Shown here: one piece after another, positions 32,470-40,808 of the stretch | Position numbering within the stretch: the stretch's first letter is position 1 | Layout of the letters: each line of letters opens with the position of its first letter | Assembly: GCA_020025595.1 (NCBI GenBank) | Contig: JAHHRV010000001.1 | Location: 124,001 to 188,000, forward strand | Source of the DNA: Oscillospiraceae bacterium | GTDB taxonomy: Bacteria > Bacillota > Clostridia > Oscillospirales > Oscillospiraceae | Reading direction: 5' to 3' | Length of the DNA stretch: 64,000 nucleotides | Program-made: the position numbers and the translations under genes | The notes under the pieces: generated by a model | The model's database searches: none | The model's input: only the letters and a program-made list of their open reading frames with translations | What the model was told of the DNA's origin: nothing

Positions 32470-32751
32470 ATGTCCAAGTACACGAAATTATCTTGCTTTG
32501 TAGGTGGCACTTTGTTTGGTTCTGTTGGTATTAAGCTTCTCACCAGCAAGGATGCCAAGAAGGTTTACACTCATCTTGCCGCTGCTGGTCTGCGGATAAA
32601 AGACTCTGTTATGGAAACCGTAACCGTCGTACAGGAAAATGCAGAAGACATTCTGGCTGCTGCAAAAGATCTGAACGAGGAACGCGTTGCAAAGGAAACA
32701 GCCGAAAAAGCGGATGCACAGGTCTGTGACTGCAACTGTGAAGCAGAATAA
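32470..32751 (+). CDS. DUF6110-like small protein of metal ATPase operon
   Basis: 93-aa protein. An N-terminal glycine-rich hydrophobic segment ('LSCFVGGTLFGSVGIKLL') is followed by a long amphipathic helix region ('DAKKVYTHLAAAGLRIKDSVM') and an acidic/Lys coiled tail ending with 'CDCNCEAE', a C-x-C-x-C-like metal-binding end. Families like this precede P1B-type ATPases in Firmicutes and may deliver metal to them or anchor them. Start ATG with GAAAGGAA upstream. Confidence 0.75.
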   Translation: MSKYTKLSCFVGGTLFGSVGIKLLTSKDAKKVYTHLAAAGLRIKDSVMETVTVVQENAEDILAAAKDLNEERVAKETAEKADAQVCDCNCEAE

Positions 32752-32762
32752 TCACAGACTGT

Positions 32763-32790
32763 AAGGAGTCGCATTTGCGGCTCCTTTTTT
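32763..32790 (+). terminator. Hairpin between the DUF6110-like gene and the metal ATPase
   Basis: AAGGAG-t-CGC and GCG-g-CTCCTT stem with ATTT loop, then TTTTTT. It lies inside the cluster, 14 bp before the ATPase start, so it would lower ATPase expression relative to the small proteins or act as an attenuator. Confidence 0.7.
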
Positions 32791-32803
32791 CATGGAGGTT
32801 TAT

Positions 32804-34900
32804 ATGAACGCTATTATTGAGCACGAATCCAAGGGCCGTATACGGCTGCGCTGTCTTCAAAAGCAGATGAGTCTGGCGCAAGCCGATCTTTTGGAGGCTT
32901 GGTTTCAAAAAATTGGTGGTGTGGTTCGGGTAACCGTTCACGAACGCACACGGTGCATCATAATCCAGTATCAGGGCGACCGTACCAAGATCCTGGATGC
33001 TGTGCGTAAATTCAGCTGGGAGCAAGCGGAACAGACCATTTCTCTCCCTGATTACAGCAGTCGCCAGTTAAACCGTGAATTCCAGGAAAAGCTGGTTGGT
33101 AAAGTAACCATGAAGGTGGCCTGCACCCTATTTTTGCCTGCACCTTTGCGTATTGCCAGAATCTTGCTGCACGCCATTCCCTTTGCAGGTCGAGGGCTGC
33201 GTTGCCTGTTTGACCGCAAAATGAAGGTGGAACTGCTGGATGCAATTTCTATCGGTGTATCTGTTGTTCGAAAAGATTTCTCCACCGCCGGGTCAGTCAT
33301 GTTCCTGCTGGAAATCGGCGAACTGCTGGAAGAATGGACTCGTAAAAAATCCATTCAGGATCTTGCCCAGTGTATGTCGCTGAATGTGGACCGCGTATGG
33401 CTGCGGACCCCCACCGAAGAAGTTTTAGTCCCGATTTCCCAGGTCCGCGCCGGCGATCATGTGGTCGTGCGGGTTGGTGGTGTTGTTCCGGTAGACGGCA
33501 TCGTAGTTGAGGGTGAAGCAATGGTGAACCAGGCTTCGCTGACTGGTGAATCGGTTCCTATCCCAAAACACACCGACAGTGCTGTTTATGCCGGCACCAT
33601 CGTTGAAGAAGGCGAATGTGTGATTGAGGTGAAGCAGGCTTTCGGGCAGAGCCGTTATGACCAGATCATCACAATGATTGAGCAGTCCGAGAAGATGAAA
33701 TCCGCCACCGAAAACAAAGCAATCAATCTGGCTGATAAACTGGTTCCCTATACATTTGCAGGCAGCGTTCTCAGCTTCCTGCTGACCCGAAACGTTACCC
33801 GTGCCCTGTCTGTCCTCATGGTCGATTTTTCCTGTGCGCTGAAGCTGGCCATGCCTTTGGCGGTACTTTCGGCCATGCGGGAAGCCGGCAAGGTGCACAT
33901 CACCGTAAAGGGCGGCAAATTCCTAGAAACCATTGCGCGAGCCAATACCATCGTCTTTGATAAAACGGGCACGCTGACTCATGCGTGCCCCAAGGTGGTC
34001 CAGGTCATCCCCTTCTGCGGATATGACGAGACAGAAATGCTCCGACTGGCAGCCTGTCTGGAAGAGCACTTCCCCCATTCTATGGCGAATGCTGTCGTTG
34101 AAGAAGCGAAACAGCGGGGGCTTGTCCATGAGGAATATCACACTAAGGTGGAATATATCGTTGCCCATGGCATTGCCAGCATGGTTGGCGATGAGCGGGT
34201 TCTGATTGGCAGTTCTCATTTTGTGTTTGAGGATGAGCAATGCGTCATCTCGCCTGATGATCAGGAAAAATTCGATGCGCTTCCGGGTGAATATTCTCAT
34301 CTTTATCTTGCCATCGATCACAAACTGGCCGCTGTCATCTGCATTGTTGACCCATTAAGAGACGAAGCCTCTGCCGTTCTCCATGCGTTGCGCATTTTGG
34401 AAATTAAGAAAACGGTTATGCTCACCGGTGACAGTGCACATACTGCCGCCATGATTGCCGCACAGGTGGGCATTGATGAATTTTGTGCTGAGGTTCTTCC
34501 CGAAGACAAAGCTAACTATATACAGGCTCTGCAAAAAGAGGGTCACATCGTTATGATGGTAGGCGACGGAATTAACGATTCGCCGGCTCTGTCGCAGGCT
34601 GATGTTGGAATTGCGATTAGTGACGGCGCAGCCATCGCACAGGAAATTTCCGATATTACCATTTCTGGTGAAACCCTTTGGGACTTGGTTCATCTGTGCC
34701 GCATCTCCACTGAGCTCATGAAGCGCATTCACTCAAATTACCGCTTTGTATTGTGGTTCAACAGTATGCTGATTGCACTGGGTGTTGCTGGAATCTTGCA
34801 GCCTGCTGTTTCTGCAACCCTTCACAATCTCTCTACTCTTGGAATCAGTCTGCACAGTATGACTGCATTAACCCATTCCGATCAAGAAAAAATAGAGTGA
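32804..34900 (+). CDS. Heavy-metal translocating P1B-type ATPase with variant CALK motif
   Basis: 698-aa membrane pump. ATG preceded by GGAGG. An N-terminal HMA-like ferredoxin fold (residues 1-80) lacks the CxxC metal site. Then come 'LTGES', phosphorylation site 'DKTGTLT' (Asp386), 'LTGDSAHTA' and 'GDGINDSPALSQADVG'. The ion-binding helix that in most P1B pumps reads CPC/CPH/SPC here reads 'FSCALKLAMP' (Cys344): Pro is replaced by Ala and Lys is added, so metal selectivity is unclear. Clustered with a His/Met-rich microprotein and a Cys-tailed small protein. Export of a transition metal (Mn, Fe, Zn or Cd) is likely, but the ion is inferred only broadly. Confidence 0.93.
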   Translation: MNAIIEHESKGRIRLRCLQKQMSLAQADLLEAWFQKIGGVVRVTVHERTRCIIIQYQGDRTKILDAVRKFSWEQAEQTISLPDYSSRQLNREFQEKLVGKVTMKVACTLFLPAPLRIARILLHAIPFAGRGLRCLFDRKMKVELLDAISIGVSVVRKDFSTAGSVMFLLEIGELLEEWTRKKSIQDLAQCMSLNVDRVWLRTPTEEVLVPISQVRAGDHVVVRVGGVVPVDGIVVEGEAMVNQASLTGESVPIPKHTDSAVYAGTIVEEGECVIEVKQAFGQSRYDQIITMIEQSEKMKSATENKAINLADKLVPYTFAGSVLSFLLTRNVTRALSVLMVDFSCALKLAMPLAVLSAMREAGKVHITVKGGKFLETIARANTIVFDKTGTLTHACPKVVQVIPFCGYDETEMLRLAACLEEHFPHSMANAVVEEAKQRGLVHEEYHTKVEYIVAHGIASMVGDERVLIGSSHFVFEDEQCVISPDDQEKFDALPGEYSHLYLAIDHKLAAVICIVDPLRDEASAVLHALRILEIKKTVMLTGDSAHTAAMIAAQVGIDEFCAEVLPEDKANYIQALQKEGHIVMMVGDGINDSPALSQADVGIAISDGAAIAQEISDITISGETLWDLVHLCRISTELMKRIHSNYRFVLWFNSMLIALGVAGILQPAVSATLHNLSTLGISLHSMTALTHSDQEKIE

Positions 34901-34990
34901 TTCTACTCCATGTGGGGGCAATAAGCCAACACGCTGAACAGTCTATGCAAAATTCTTAAATTTGACATCCCAGATATTATCAAATATATA

Positions 34991-35037
34991 GACGACCCCC
35001 ATGACTTTGAAATTTATGGTCATGGGGGTTTCGTCTG
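34991..35037 (+). terminator. Long stem downstream of the metal ATPase
   Basis: ACCCCCATGAC and GTCATGGGGGT arms with flanking GACG/CGTC complementarity. The U-tract is weak (TTTCG), but the stem is long. Ninety bp after the ATPase stop. Confidence 0.6.
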
Positions 35038-35060
35038 CGCAAAATTGGCCACTGAGGCAA

Positions 35061-35090
35061 AGAAAAACCGCCTGCTTAGGCGGTTTTTCT
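35061..35090. terminator. Terminator of the tRNA-Pro gene
   Basis: AGAAAAACCGCCT and AGGCGGTTTTTCT form a perfect 13-bp inverted repeat with a GCTT loop, 9 bp downstream of the tRNA 3' end. Confidence 0.88.
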
Positions 35091-35098
35091 AAGAAAGC

Positions 35099-35174
35099 TG
35101 GTCCGAGTGACAGGATTCGAACCTGCGGCATCCTGCTCCCAAAGCAGGCGCGCTACCAACTGCGCTACACCCGG
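35099..35174 (-). tRNA. tRNA-Pro (anticodon TGG)
   Basis: Complete cloverleaf on the minus strand: acceptor CCGGGTG with CACTCGG (one G-T pair), D-arm TAGCGCAGTTGGTAGCGC, anticodon stem CCTGC/GCAGG with loop TTTGGGA (anticodon TGG), T-arm GCAGG-TTCGAAT-CCTGT, discriminator A and encoded CCA. 76 nt. Confidence 0.96.
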
Positions 35175-35230
35175 TTGTTTAATTACCAGTGTATTATACA
35201 CGATGTATAGGGGAAAAGCAAGTGAAAAAT

Positions 35231-35258
35231 ATGGGCATATCCCGAGGGATATGCCCAT
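35231..35258. terminator. Terminator downstream of ychF
   Basis: ATGGGCATATCCC and GGGATATGCCCAT form a perfect 13-bp stem with a 2-nt loop; on the minus strand ATTTTTC follows. Confidence 0.85.
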
Positions 35259-35273
35259 AAATCTGCTTATAAA

Positions 35274-36371
35274 TTATACATTGAACAGGAAATTGACGAT
35301 GTCGCCGTCCTTCATCACATATTCCTTGCCTTCGCTGCGAACCAGACCCTTTGCCTTAGCAGCTGCCATGGTGCCGCATTCCTTCATATCCTCAAAGGCA
35401 ATGACCTCTGCACGGATGAAGCCACGCTCGAAGTCGGTGTGGATCTTGCCGGCGGCCTGGGGAGCCTTGGTGCCATTCTTGATGGTCCATGCACGGCACT
35501 CGTCGCTGCCTGCGGTGAGGAAGGAGATCAGACCCAGCAGAGCATAGCTGCTGCGGATCAGACGGTCCAGACCGGATTCCTTGACGCCCAGCTCTTCCAT
35601 GAACATGGCCTTCTCGTCGGGATCGTCCAGCTCTGCGATGTCTGCTTCCAGCTTGGCGCAGATGGGCAGAACCTGGCTGCCTTCAGCTTCAGCCAGAGCC
35701 TTCACAGCCATGAAGTGGCGGTTGGACTCGGGGTCGTTGACCTCGTCTTCTGCAAGGTTTGCAACATAGATGGTCTTCTTCAGGGTCAGCAGATCGGAAG
35801 TGGCAATGAGAGCCATATCGTCCTCGCTGGCATCAAAGGTGCGGGCCAGCTTGCCCTCGTTCAGGTGCTTGAGCAGCTCGCTGAAGAGCTCTGCCTCGTG
35901 CAGATACTTCTTGTCGCCGCCCTTGGCAGCCTTCTGGCACTTGTCGATGCGGCGCTCCACCATTTCCATATCAGCCATGACCAGCTCCAGGTTGATGATG
36001 TCGATATCACGCAGGGGATCGGTAGAACCCTCAACGTGGGTGACATTGGAATCTTCAAAGCAGCGAACCACATGGATGATGGCATCGGTGGTGCGGATAT
36101 TGGACAGGAACTTGTTGCCAAGGCCTTCGCCCTTGGATGCACCCTTAACCAGACCTGCGATGTCAACGAACTCGATCACAGCAGGGGTGGTCTTCTTGGG
36201 GGAATAGAACTCAGACAGCCACTGCAGGCGCTCATCGGGAACGGATACCACGCCCACATTGGGGTCGATGGTGCAGAATGCATAGTTATCAGCAGGGACA
36301 CCTGCATTGGTGATGGCGTTGAACAGTGTGGACTTACCCACATTGGGCAGACCAACAATACCTAATTTCAT
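35274..36371 (-). CDS. ychF: Redox-regulated ribosome-binding ATPase YchF/OLA1
   Basis: 365-aa Obg-family P-loop protein that prefers ATP and binds ribosomes. G1 'GLPNVGKSTLFNAIT' at residues 6-20, switch 'IEFVDIAGLVKGASKGEGLGNKF' (G3), and a NxxE-like G4 segment 'VANLAEDEV', then the coiled-coil insertion and the C-terminal TGS domain ('IKNGTKAPQAAGKIHTDFERGFIRAEVI'). The C-terminus 'MKDGDIVNFLFNV' matches the family exactly. Single gene with its own terminator. Confidence 0.97.
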   Translation of the reverse strand: MKLGIVGLPNVGKSTLFNAITNAGVPADNYAFCTIDPNVGVVSVPDERLQWLSEFYSPKKTTPAVIEFVDIAGLVKGASKGEGLGNKFLSNIRTTDAIIHVVRCFEDSNVTHVEGSTDPLRDIDIINLELVMADMEMVERRIDKCQKAAKGGDKKYLHEAELFSELLKHLNEGKLARTFDASEDDMALIATSDLLTLKKTIYVANLAEDEVNDPESNRHFMAVKALAEAEGSQVLPICAKLEADIAELDDPDEKAMFMEELGVKESGLDRLIRSSYALLGLISFLTAGSDECRAWTIKNGTKAPQAAGKIHTDFERGFIRAEVIAFEDMKECGTMAAAKAKGLVRSEGKEYVMKDGDIVNFLFNV

Positions 36372-36523
36372 AGATCGTAATCTCCTTTATTTCCAATGGT
36401 TTCGGTGCAGAATGAGGATCCTGCAGTCCGGTTTGCCAAACAGAATTCGTCAATCATGTATTATAATCGATTTTGCGGACTTTTTCAATAGCAGTAATGT
36501 GCATTACCGGCTTTTATCGGGAA

Positions 36524-36554
36524 AAAAGCACCGCTTCACAGAAACGGTGCTTTT
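36524..36554 (-). terminator. Terminator of the LRR lipoprotein gene
   Basis: AAAAGCACCG and CGGTGCTTTT arms around an 11-nt loop; on the minus strand TTTTTTCCC follows. Confidence 0.85.
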
Positions 36555-36577
36555 GAAGTGCAGTTATGGTAAAAAAA

Positions 36578-37537
36578 TCAGAATGTTCCGCAGTCATCCC
36601 AGAAAACAAGGGGCAGATGATCCAGTACGGAACGGTCTTCAACGGGGTTGTCCATTATAAGCAGTTCCTTCAGACCGGTGAGCGCAGCCAGCGGGGAGGC
36701 ATCCGTAATCTGATTTTGGTGGAGCCACAATGTGGACAGATTTGTCAGGCCTGACAACGGCGAAACATCGGCAATCTGGTTGTCATACAGATTCAGCTCA
36801 ATCAAATTTGTCAGACCGCTCAGGGGGGTGAGATCCTGAATTTGATTGGCTGACAGCCGCAGTACTTCCAGATTTGTGAGGTTTTCCAGAGGTGTCAGAT
36901 CGGAAATCTGGTTTTGGGTAGCGTTCAGCAGGGTCAGCTCCTCCAGATTTGCCAGAGCGGACACATCAGAGATCTGATTGGAGTTTATCAGCAGAGTCTT
37001 TAGATTGTAAAGCTGTGCCAGAGGAGACAAATCGGTGATCTGATTCTCACAAAGCCACAGCTCGGTCAGTTTGGTGAGGTCTTCCAGCGGGGAGATATCC
37101 GAGATTTGGTTGTAATCCAGATAGAGTTCTGTCAGACTGGGAAACTGACGAAGGAAGGAGATATCAGTCAGATGACAATCGGACAGGGCCAGCTTGGTGA
37201 CGCTGGACAAATCGTCTGCGGTCAGAGCGTCGGCGCTTTTTCCCAGAGATTCGGCGGCAGCCTCTGCAACTGCCTGAGGCAGATCAACGGTGGTGTCGAT
37301 AGAGTCAGAATGATTGGAGGCCGTGGCTTTTTCTGTCTCTGCCGTGGAAGAAGCCGGGGCCGTTTCCGGGGAAGCGGTGGCAGCGGGGATCGTTTCAACA
37401 GAGGAAATCGGTTCCGTGGCAGGGCTTGAGACGGGAAGCGTGGAAGGGTTGGTGGTTTCTGCCGGATCAGAGCCGCACCCTGCCAGAAGAGCAGAACAAA
37501 GAGCGGTTACAAGCAGAATTTTTGAATGTAGTTTCAT
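36578..37537 (-). CDS. Leucine-rich-repeat surface lipoprotein
   Basis: 319-aa predicted lipoprotein. A signal peptide ends in lipobox L-A-G-C (Cys21); a Ser/Thr/Pro/Ala-rich linker follows (about 22-85), then a helical cap and nine or so 22-residue repeats of the internalin SDS22-like type, each with 'LTxLxLxxNQISDLSPLxxL' pattern. The last unit is 'LLIMDNPVEDRSVLDHLP', and the C-terminus holds a lone Cys. Such proteins bind proteins or glycans at the cell surface. Monocistronic between ychF and the serine dehydratase. Ligand unknown. Confidence 0.9.
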   Translation of the reverse strand: MKLHSKILLVTALCSALLAGCGSDPAETTNPSTLPVSSPATEPISSVETIPAATASPETAPASSTAETEKATASNHSDSIDTTVDLPQAVAEAAAESLGKSADALTADDLSSVTKLALSDCHLTDISFLRQFPSLTELYLDYNQISDISPLEDLTKLTELWLCENQITDLSPLAQLYNLKTLLINSNQISDVSALANLEELTLLNATQNQISDLTPLENLTNLEVLRLSANQIQDLTPLSGLTNLIELNLYDNQIADVSPLSGLTNLSTLWLHQNQITDASPLAALTGLKELLIMDNPVEDRSVLDHLPLVFWDDCGTF

Positions 37538-37608
37538 GTTGAACCTCCTATTTGCTACACCTGCGTGTTGATACCTTTATCATATCGTATCATTGGGGAA
37601 TGTCAACG

Positions 37609-37643
37609 AAAAAACTCCCTGTTTGTCGGAAAAACAGGGAGTT
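37609..37643 (-). terminator. Terminator of the serine dehydratase gene
   Basis: AACTCCCTGTTT and AAACAGGGAGTT, a 12-bp stem with a 7-nt loop; on the minus strand TTTTTTCG follows. Confidence 0.88.
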
Positions 37644-37671
37644 AAATTCTAAATTTTTGTCCGCAACGAGG

Positions 37672-38892
37672 TTAATTGCCTGCGTTCTGCTTCCTTGCAT
37701 AGATCCGGGCCAGTCCGCCTTCGCTGGTTTCGCGGAAACGGTGGTTCAGATTGATGCCGGTTTCATGCATGGCTCTGCAAACCATGTCGTAGCTGATGTT
37801 GCGGCTGCCGCACAGGCAGTAGCTCAGATTGCAGGCGTTCATTGCACGCATGGCTGCAACGGCATTTCGCTCGATGCAGGGAATCTGCACCAAACCGCAG
37901 ATGGGGTCGCAGGTCAGACCCAGATGATGCTCCATGGCGACCTCAGCAGCGTATTCCACCTGGTCCAGATTGAGGCCGTACAGCTCAGCCAGCGCTGCTG
38001 CAGCCATGGAACAGGCAGTGCCGATTTCGGCCTGACAGCCGCATTCGGCGCCGGAGATAGAGGCGTTGCGCTTGGTCAGCGAACCGATGATACCGGCGGT
38101 AGCAAGGCCGCGGATGATCTGCTCATCAGAGAGATTTCTGGTTTCCTGGATATAGCGCAGGACAGCCGGAAGTACACCGCAGGCACCGCAGGTGGGAGCG
38201 GTGACAATCACGCCGTTGTCGGCATTCTGCTCTGCCACGGCATATGCATAGGCAGAAATCAGCTGAAACTCTCTCATGGCTGCGTTGTTTTGCGGATGGA
38301 TCTGCTCGTACAGGTATTTTGCCTTGCGCTGGACATTCAGACCGCCGGGCAGGGTGCCGGTGGCTGCAAGTCCGTCGTCAATGGATTTTTTCATGACGAG
38401 CCAGACTTCCATCAGGAAATCCCAGATTTCCGGGCCTTCGTTCAGCTCTACATAGTCGGAAATTTTGTCAATGTAGCGCCAGTGGCAGAAGTCAGAGACC
38501 TCGGCAAAGGAATTTTCCGGATACACCTCAGGAGAATCCAGGTGAGACTGACCGGGAATTCTCAGGTCACCGCCGCCGATGGATTCTACCCGCATGGTAC
38601 CGATTTCGGCACCGTCGGCAAAGGCAGAAAAGTCCATGGTGTTGGGATGCATTCCCTCCCAGGACTCATTGGAAAAAATGATCTCAGTAGGAATCGGTTC
38701 AAGGGTCTGACGAAGCACTCGATCTGTGCCGTGGCCGATACCGGTTTTGCATAGAGAACCGTACAGAATGACCTGGAAACGGTCGGCTTTGGGATGATTT
38801 TGCTTAAATAATTTGGCGGCACGCTCCGGGCCCATGGTATGGGAAGAGGAGGGGCCAACGCCAATTTTATAAATATCTCGGATGGATTTCAC
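37672..38892 (-). CDS. sdaA: L-serine ammonia-lyase, iron-sulphur dependent, single chain
   Basis: 406-aa oxygen-sensitive enzyme converting L-serine to pyruvate and ammonia. The beta domain opens with 'YKIGVGPSSSHTMGPERAA' (residues 8-26); the alpha domain has 'GVIVTAPTCGACGVLPAVLRY' and the cluster-binding Cys in 'ECGCQAEIG' and 'DPICGLVQIPCIERN'. Many Clostridia encode alpha and beta chains separately; here they are fused, as in E. coli SdaA. Feeds pyruvate and, through glycine/serine interconversion, the folate C1 pool whose genes lie at 61-64 kb. Confidence 0.95.
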   Translation of the reverse strand: MKSIRDIYKIGVGPSSSHTMGPERAAKLFKQNHPKADRFQVILYGSLCKTGIGHGTDRVLRQTLEPIPTEIIFSNESWEGMHPNTMDFSAFADGAEIGTMRVESIGGGDLRIPGQSHLDSPEVYPENSFAEVSDFCHWRYIDKISDYVELNEGPEIWDFLMEVWLVMKKSIDDGLAATGTLPGGLNVQRKAKYLYEQIHPQNNAAMREFQLISAYAYAVAEQNADNGVIVTAPTCGACGVLPAVLRYIQETRNLSDEQIIRGLATAGIIGSLTKRNASISGAECGCQAEIGTACSMAAAALAELYGLNLDQVEYAAEVAMEHHLGLTCDPICGLVQIPCIERNAVAAMRAMNACNLSYCLCGSRNISYDMVCRAMHETGINLNHRFRETSEGGLARIYARKQNAGN

Positions 38893-38957
38893 GGAAATAC
38901 CCCCGTTTGTTATAATTTCACTCAGTATAGCAAATTTCCGTAAAAATTACAACATTA

Positions 38958-39128
38958 TTACGAAAAATATTCGGATGCAGATGATGTAATGGCGTTCAGG
39001 GATAATTCACCCGCCAGCTTAAACAGAGAATCGCTGAGAATCTGCTCAACACTCAGATGCATGGCATCTGCAATCCTCTCGTAAAAACAGAGCACATCCG
39101 GCTCGAGTGTTATGGTAATGGTATGCAT
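38958..39128 (-). CDS. 56-residue ribbon-helix-helix-like microprotein
   Basis: ORF with AGGAGGAG immediately before the ATG. It begins 'MHTITITLEPDVLCFYERIA', a beta strand of alternating Thr/Ile followed by two predicted helices ('MHLSVEQILSDSLFKLAGEL'), the layout of Arc/MetJ/CopG DNA-binding folds and of type II antitoxins. No toxin gene adjoins it. It is divergent from proS, with 115 bp between the start codons, so it could regulate its own or the proS promoter. Family not otherwise recognised. Confidence 0.62.
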   Translation of the reverse strand: MHTITITLEPDVLCFYERIADAMHLSVEQILSDSLFKLAGELSLNAITSSASEYFS

Positions 39129-39243
39129 AGCTCCTCCTTCTGAAATAATTGGGAAAAGATCGATTCATCCTATGCAGCCTCTTGACAGATGTGATACAAT
39201 ATATAAAGCAAAATTACGATTTTACCCTGAGAGGATGACAAAT

Positions 39244-40680
39244 ATGGCAAAAGAAAAGAAGGTTGAGCAAATTACCGATATGGAGGTCGATTTTGCTCAG
39301 TGGTTTACAGATGTGTGCAAAAAGGCACAGCTGATCGACTATTCTTCCATCAAGGGCGTATTCATTTACCGTCCCTACGGCTATGCCATCTGGGAGAATA
39401 TTCAGCAGATCATGGACAAGGAATTCAAGAAGAATGGCGTAGAAAATGTCTATATGCCTATGCTGATTCCTGAGAGCCTGCTGCAGAAGGAAAAGGACCA
39501 TGTTGAGGGCTTTGCTCCCGAGTGCGCATGGGTCACCATGGGCGGCAACGAGCCTCTGGAGGAGAAACTGTGTATCCGTCCTACTTCCGAGACCCTGTTC
39601 TGCGATCACTTTAAGTCCGTGATTCAGTCCCATCGTGATCTGCCTCTGAAGTATAACCAGTGGTGCAGCGTTCTGCGTTGGGAGAAGACTTCTCGTCCGT
39701 TCCTGCGTCACAGAGAGTTCCTGTGGCAGGAGGGCCATACGATGCACGCCACTGCAGAAGAGGCACAGCAGTTCACAGAGCAGATGCTGAACCTGTATGC
39801 TGATTTCTGCGAAAATGTTCTGGCAATGCCTGTTACCCGTGGCCAGAAGACTGACAAGGAAAAGTTTAACGGCGCTGAGGCTACCTACACCATCGAGTGC
39901 ATGATGCACGACCGTAAGGCTCTGCAGGCAGGTACTTCCCACTACTTTGGCGATGGCTTTGCAAAGGCATTTGAAATTGCCTATACCGACAAGAACAACC
40001 AGAAGGTTGCACCATTCCAGACTTCCTGGGGCGTGTCTACCCGTCTGATCGGCGGTATTATCATGACCCACGGCGACAACAATGGCCTGGTCCTGCCTCC
40101 CAAGATTGCACCTATTCAGGTGGTGGTTCTGCCCATTGCACAGCACAAGCCCGGTGTCCTGGAGGCTGCTTCCGAACTGAAGAACCGCCTGATCGAGGCT
40201 GGCTACCGTGTGAAGCTGGATGATTCCGACAACTCCATGGGCTGGAAGTGCGCTGAGTACGAGATGAAGGGCGTGCCTCTGCGTGTAGAGTGCGGTCCCA
40301 GAGATCTGGAGAATGGTCAGTGCGTACTGGTTCGCCGTAACGACGGTGAAAAGATCGTTGTGAAGCTGGAAGAGCTGGAGCAGGCTGTGGCTGAGCAGCT
40401 GCAAGCTGTCCATGACGGTATGTTCGCTAAGGCAAAGAAGAACCTGACCGACCACATCTACGAGGCTCATTCTCTGGAAGAAGCCAAGCAGCTGCAGGAA
40501 GAGAACGGCGGCTTCATCAAGACCATGTGGTGCGGCGATCTGGACTGCGAGCTGAAGATGAAGGAAGTTGCGGGCATGAGCTCTCGCTGCATCCCCTTTG
40601 CTCAGGAGCATCTGGACGATGTTTGTCCCATCTGCGGCAAGCCTGCCAAGAAGATGATCTACTGGGGCATTGCATACTAA
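39244..40680 (+). CDS. proS: Proline--tRNA ligase, archaeal/eukaryotic-like (ProS type 3)
   Basis: 478-aa class II synthetase that charges tRNA-Pro. GAGAGG precedes the ATG. Motif 2 region 'QWCSVLRWEKTSRPFLRHREFLWQEGHT', motif 3 'GGIIMTHGDNNGLVLPPKIAPIQVV', then the anticodon-binding domain and a C-terminal Zn-type region ('CELKMKEVAGMSSRCIPF', 'CPICGKPAKKMIYWGIAY' ending in Tyr). The bacterial-type editing insertion is absent. The codon bias (strong C/G third positions) suggests high expression. Confidence 0.97.
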   Translation: MAKEKKVEQITDMEVDFAQWFTDVCKKAQLIDYSSIKGVFIYRPYGYAIWENIQQIMDKEFKKNGVENVYMPMLIPESLLQKEKDHVEGFAPECAWVTMGGNEPLEEKLCIRPTSETLFCDHFKSVIQSHRDLPLKYNQWCSVLRWEKTSRPFLRHREFLWQEGHTMHATAEEAQQFTEQMLNLYADFCENVLAMPVTRGQKTDKEKFNGAEATYTIECMMHDRKALQAGTSHYFGDGFAKAFEIAYTDKNNQKVAPFQTSWGVSTRLIGGIIMTHGDNNGLVLPPKIAPIQVVVLPIAQHKPGVLEAASELKNRLIEAGYRVKLDDSDNSMGWKCAEYEMKGVPLRVECGPRDLENGQCVLVRRNDGEKIVVKLEELEQAVAEQLQAVHDGMFAKAKKNLTDHIYEAHSLEEAKQLQEENGGFIKTMWCGDLDCELKMKEVAGMSSRCIPFAQEHLDDVCPICGKPAKKMIYWGIAY

Positions 40681-40697
40681 TTCGATAAACTGATTAA

Positions 40698-40731
40698 AAA
40701 GAGGACTGAAGGCAATTCAGTCCTCTTTTTT
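40698..40731 (+). terminator. Terminator of proS
   Basis: AAAGAGGACTGAA and TTCAGTCCTCTTT form a 13-bp stem with GGCAA loop and T-run. Confidence 0.9.
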
Positions 40732-40808
40732 GCTGCTCAGAATTCAGAAATCTTTATTTGCTCATCCGATTATGCGGCGGTATAATCAGGACAGAAGGAG
40801 GGATTTCT

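Noticed and set aside
39129..39243. T-box riboswitch upstream of proS
   Set aside because: Only 115 bp are available and no T-box sequence or terminator is present.
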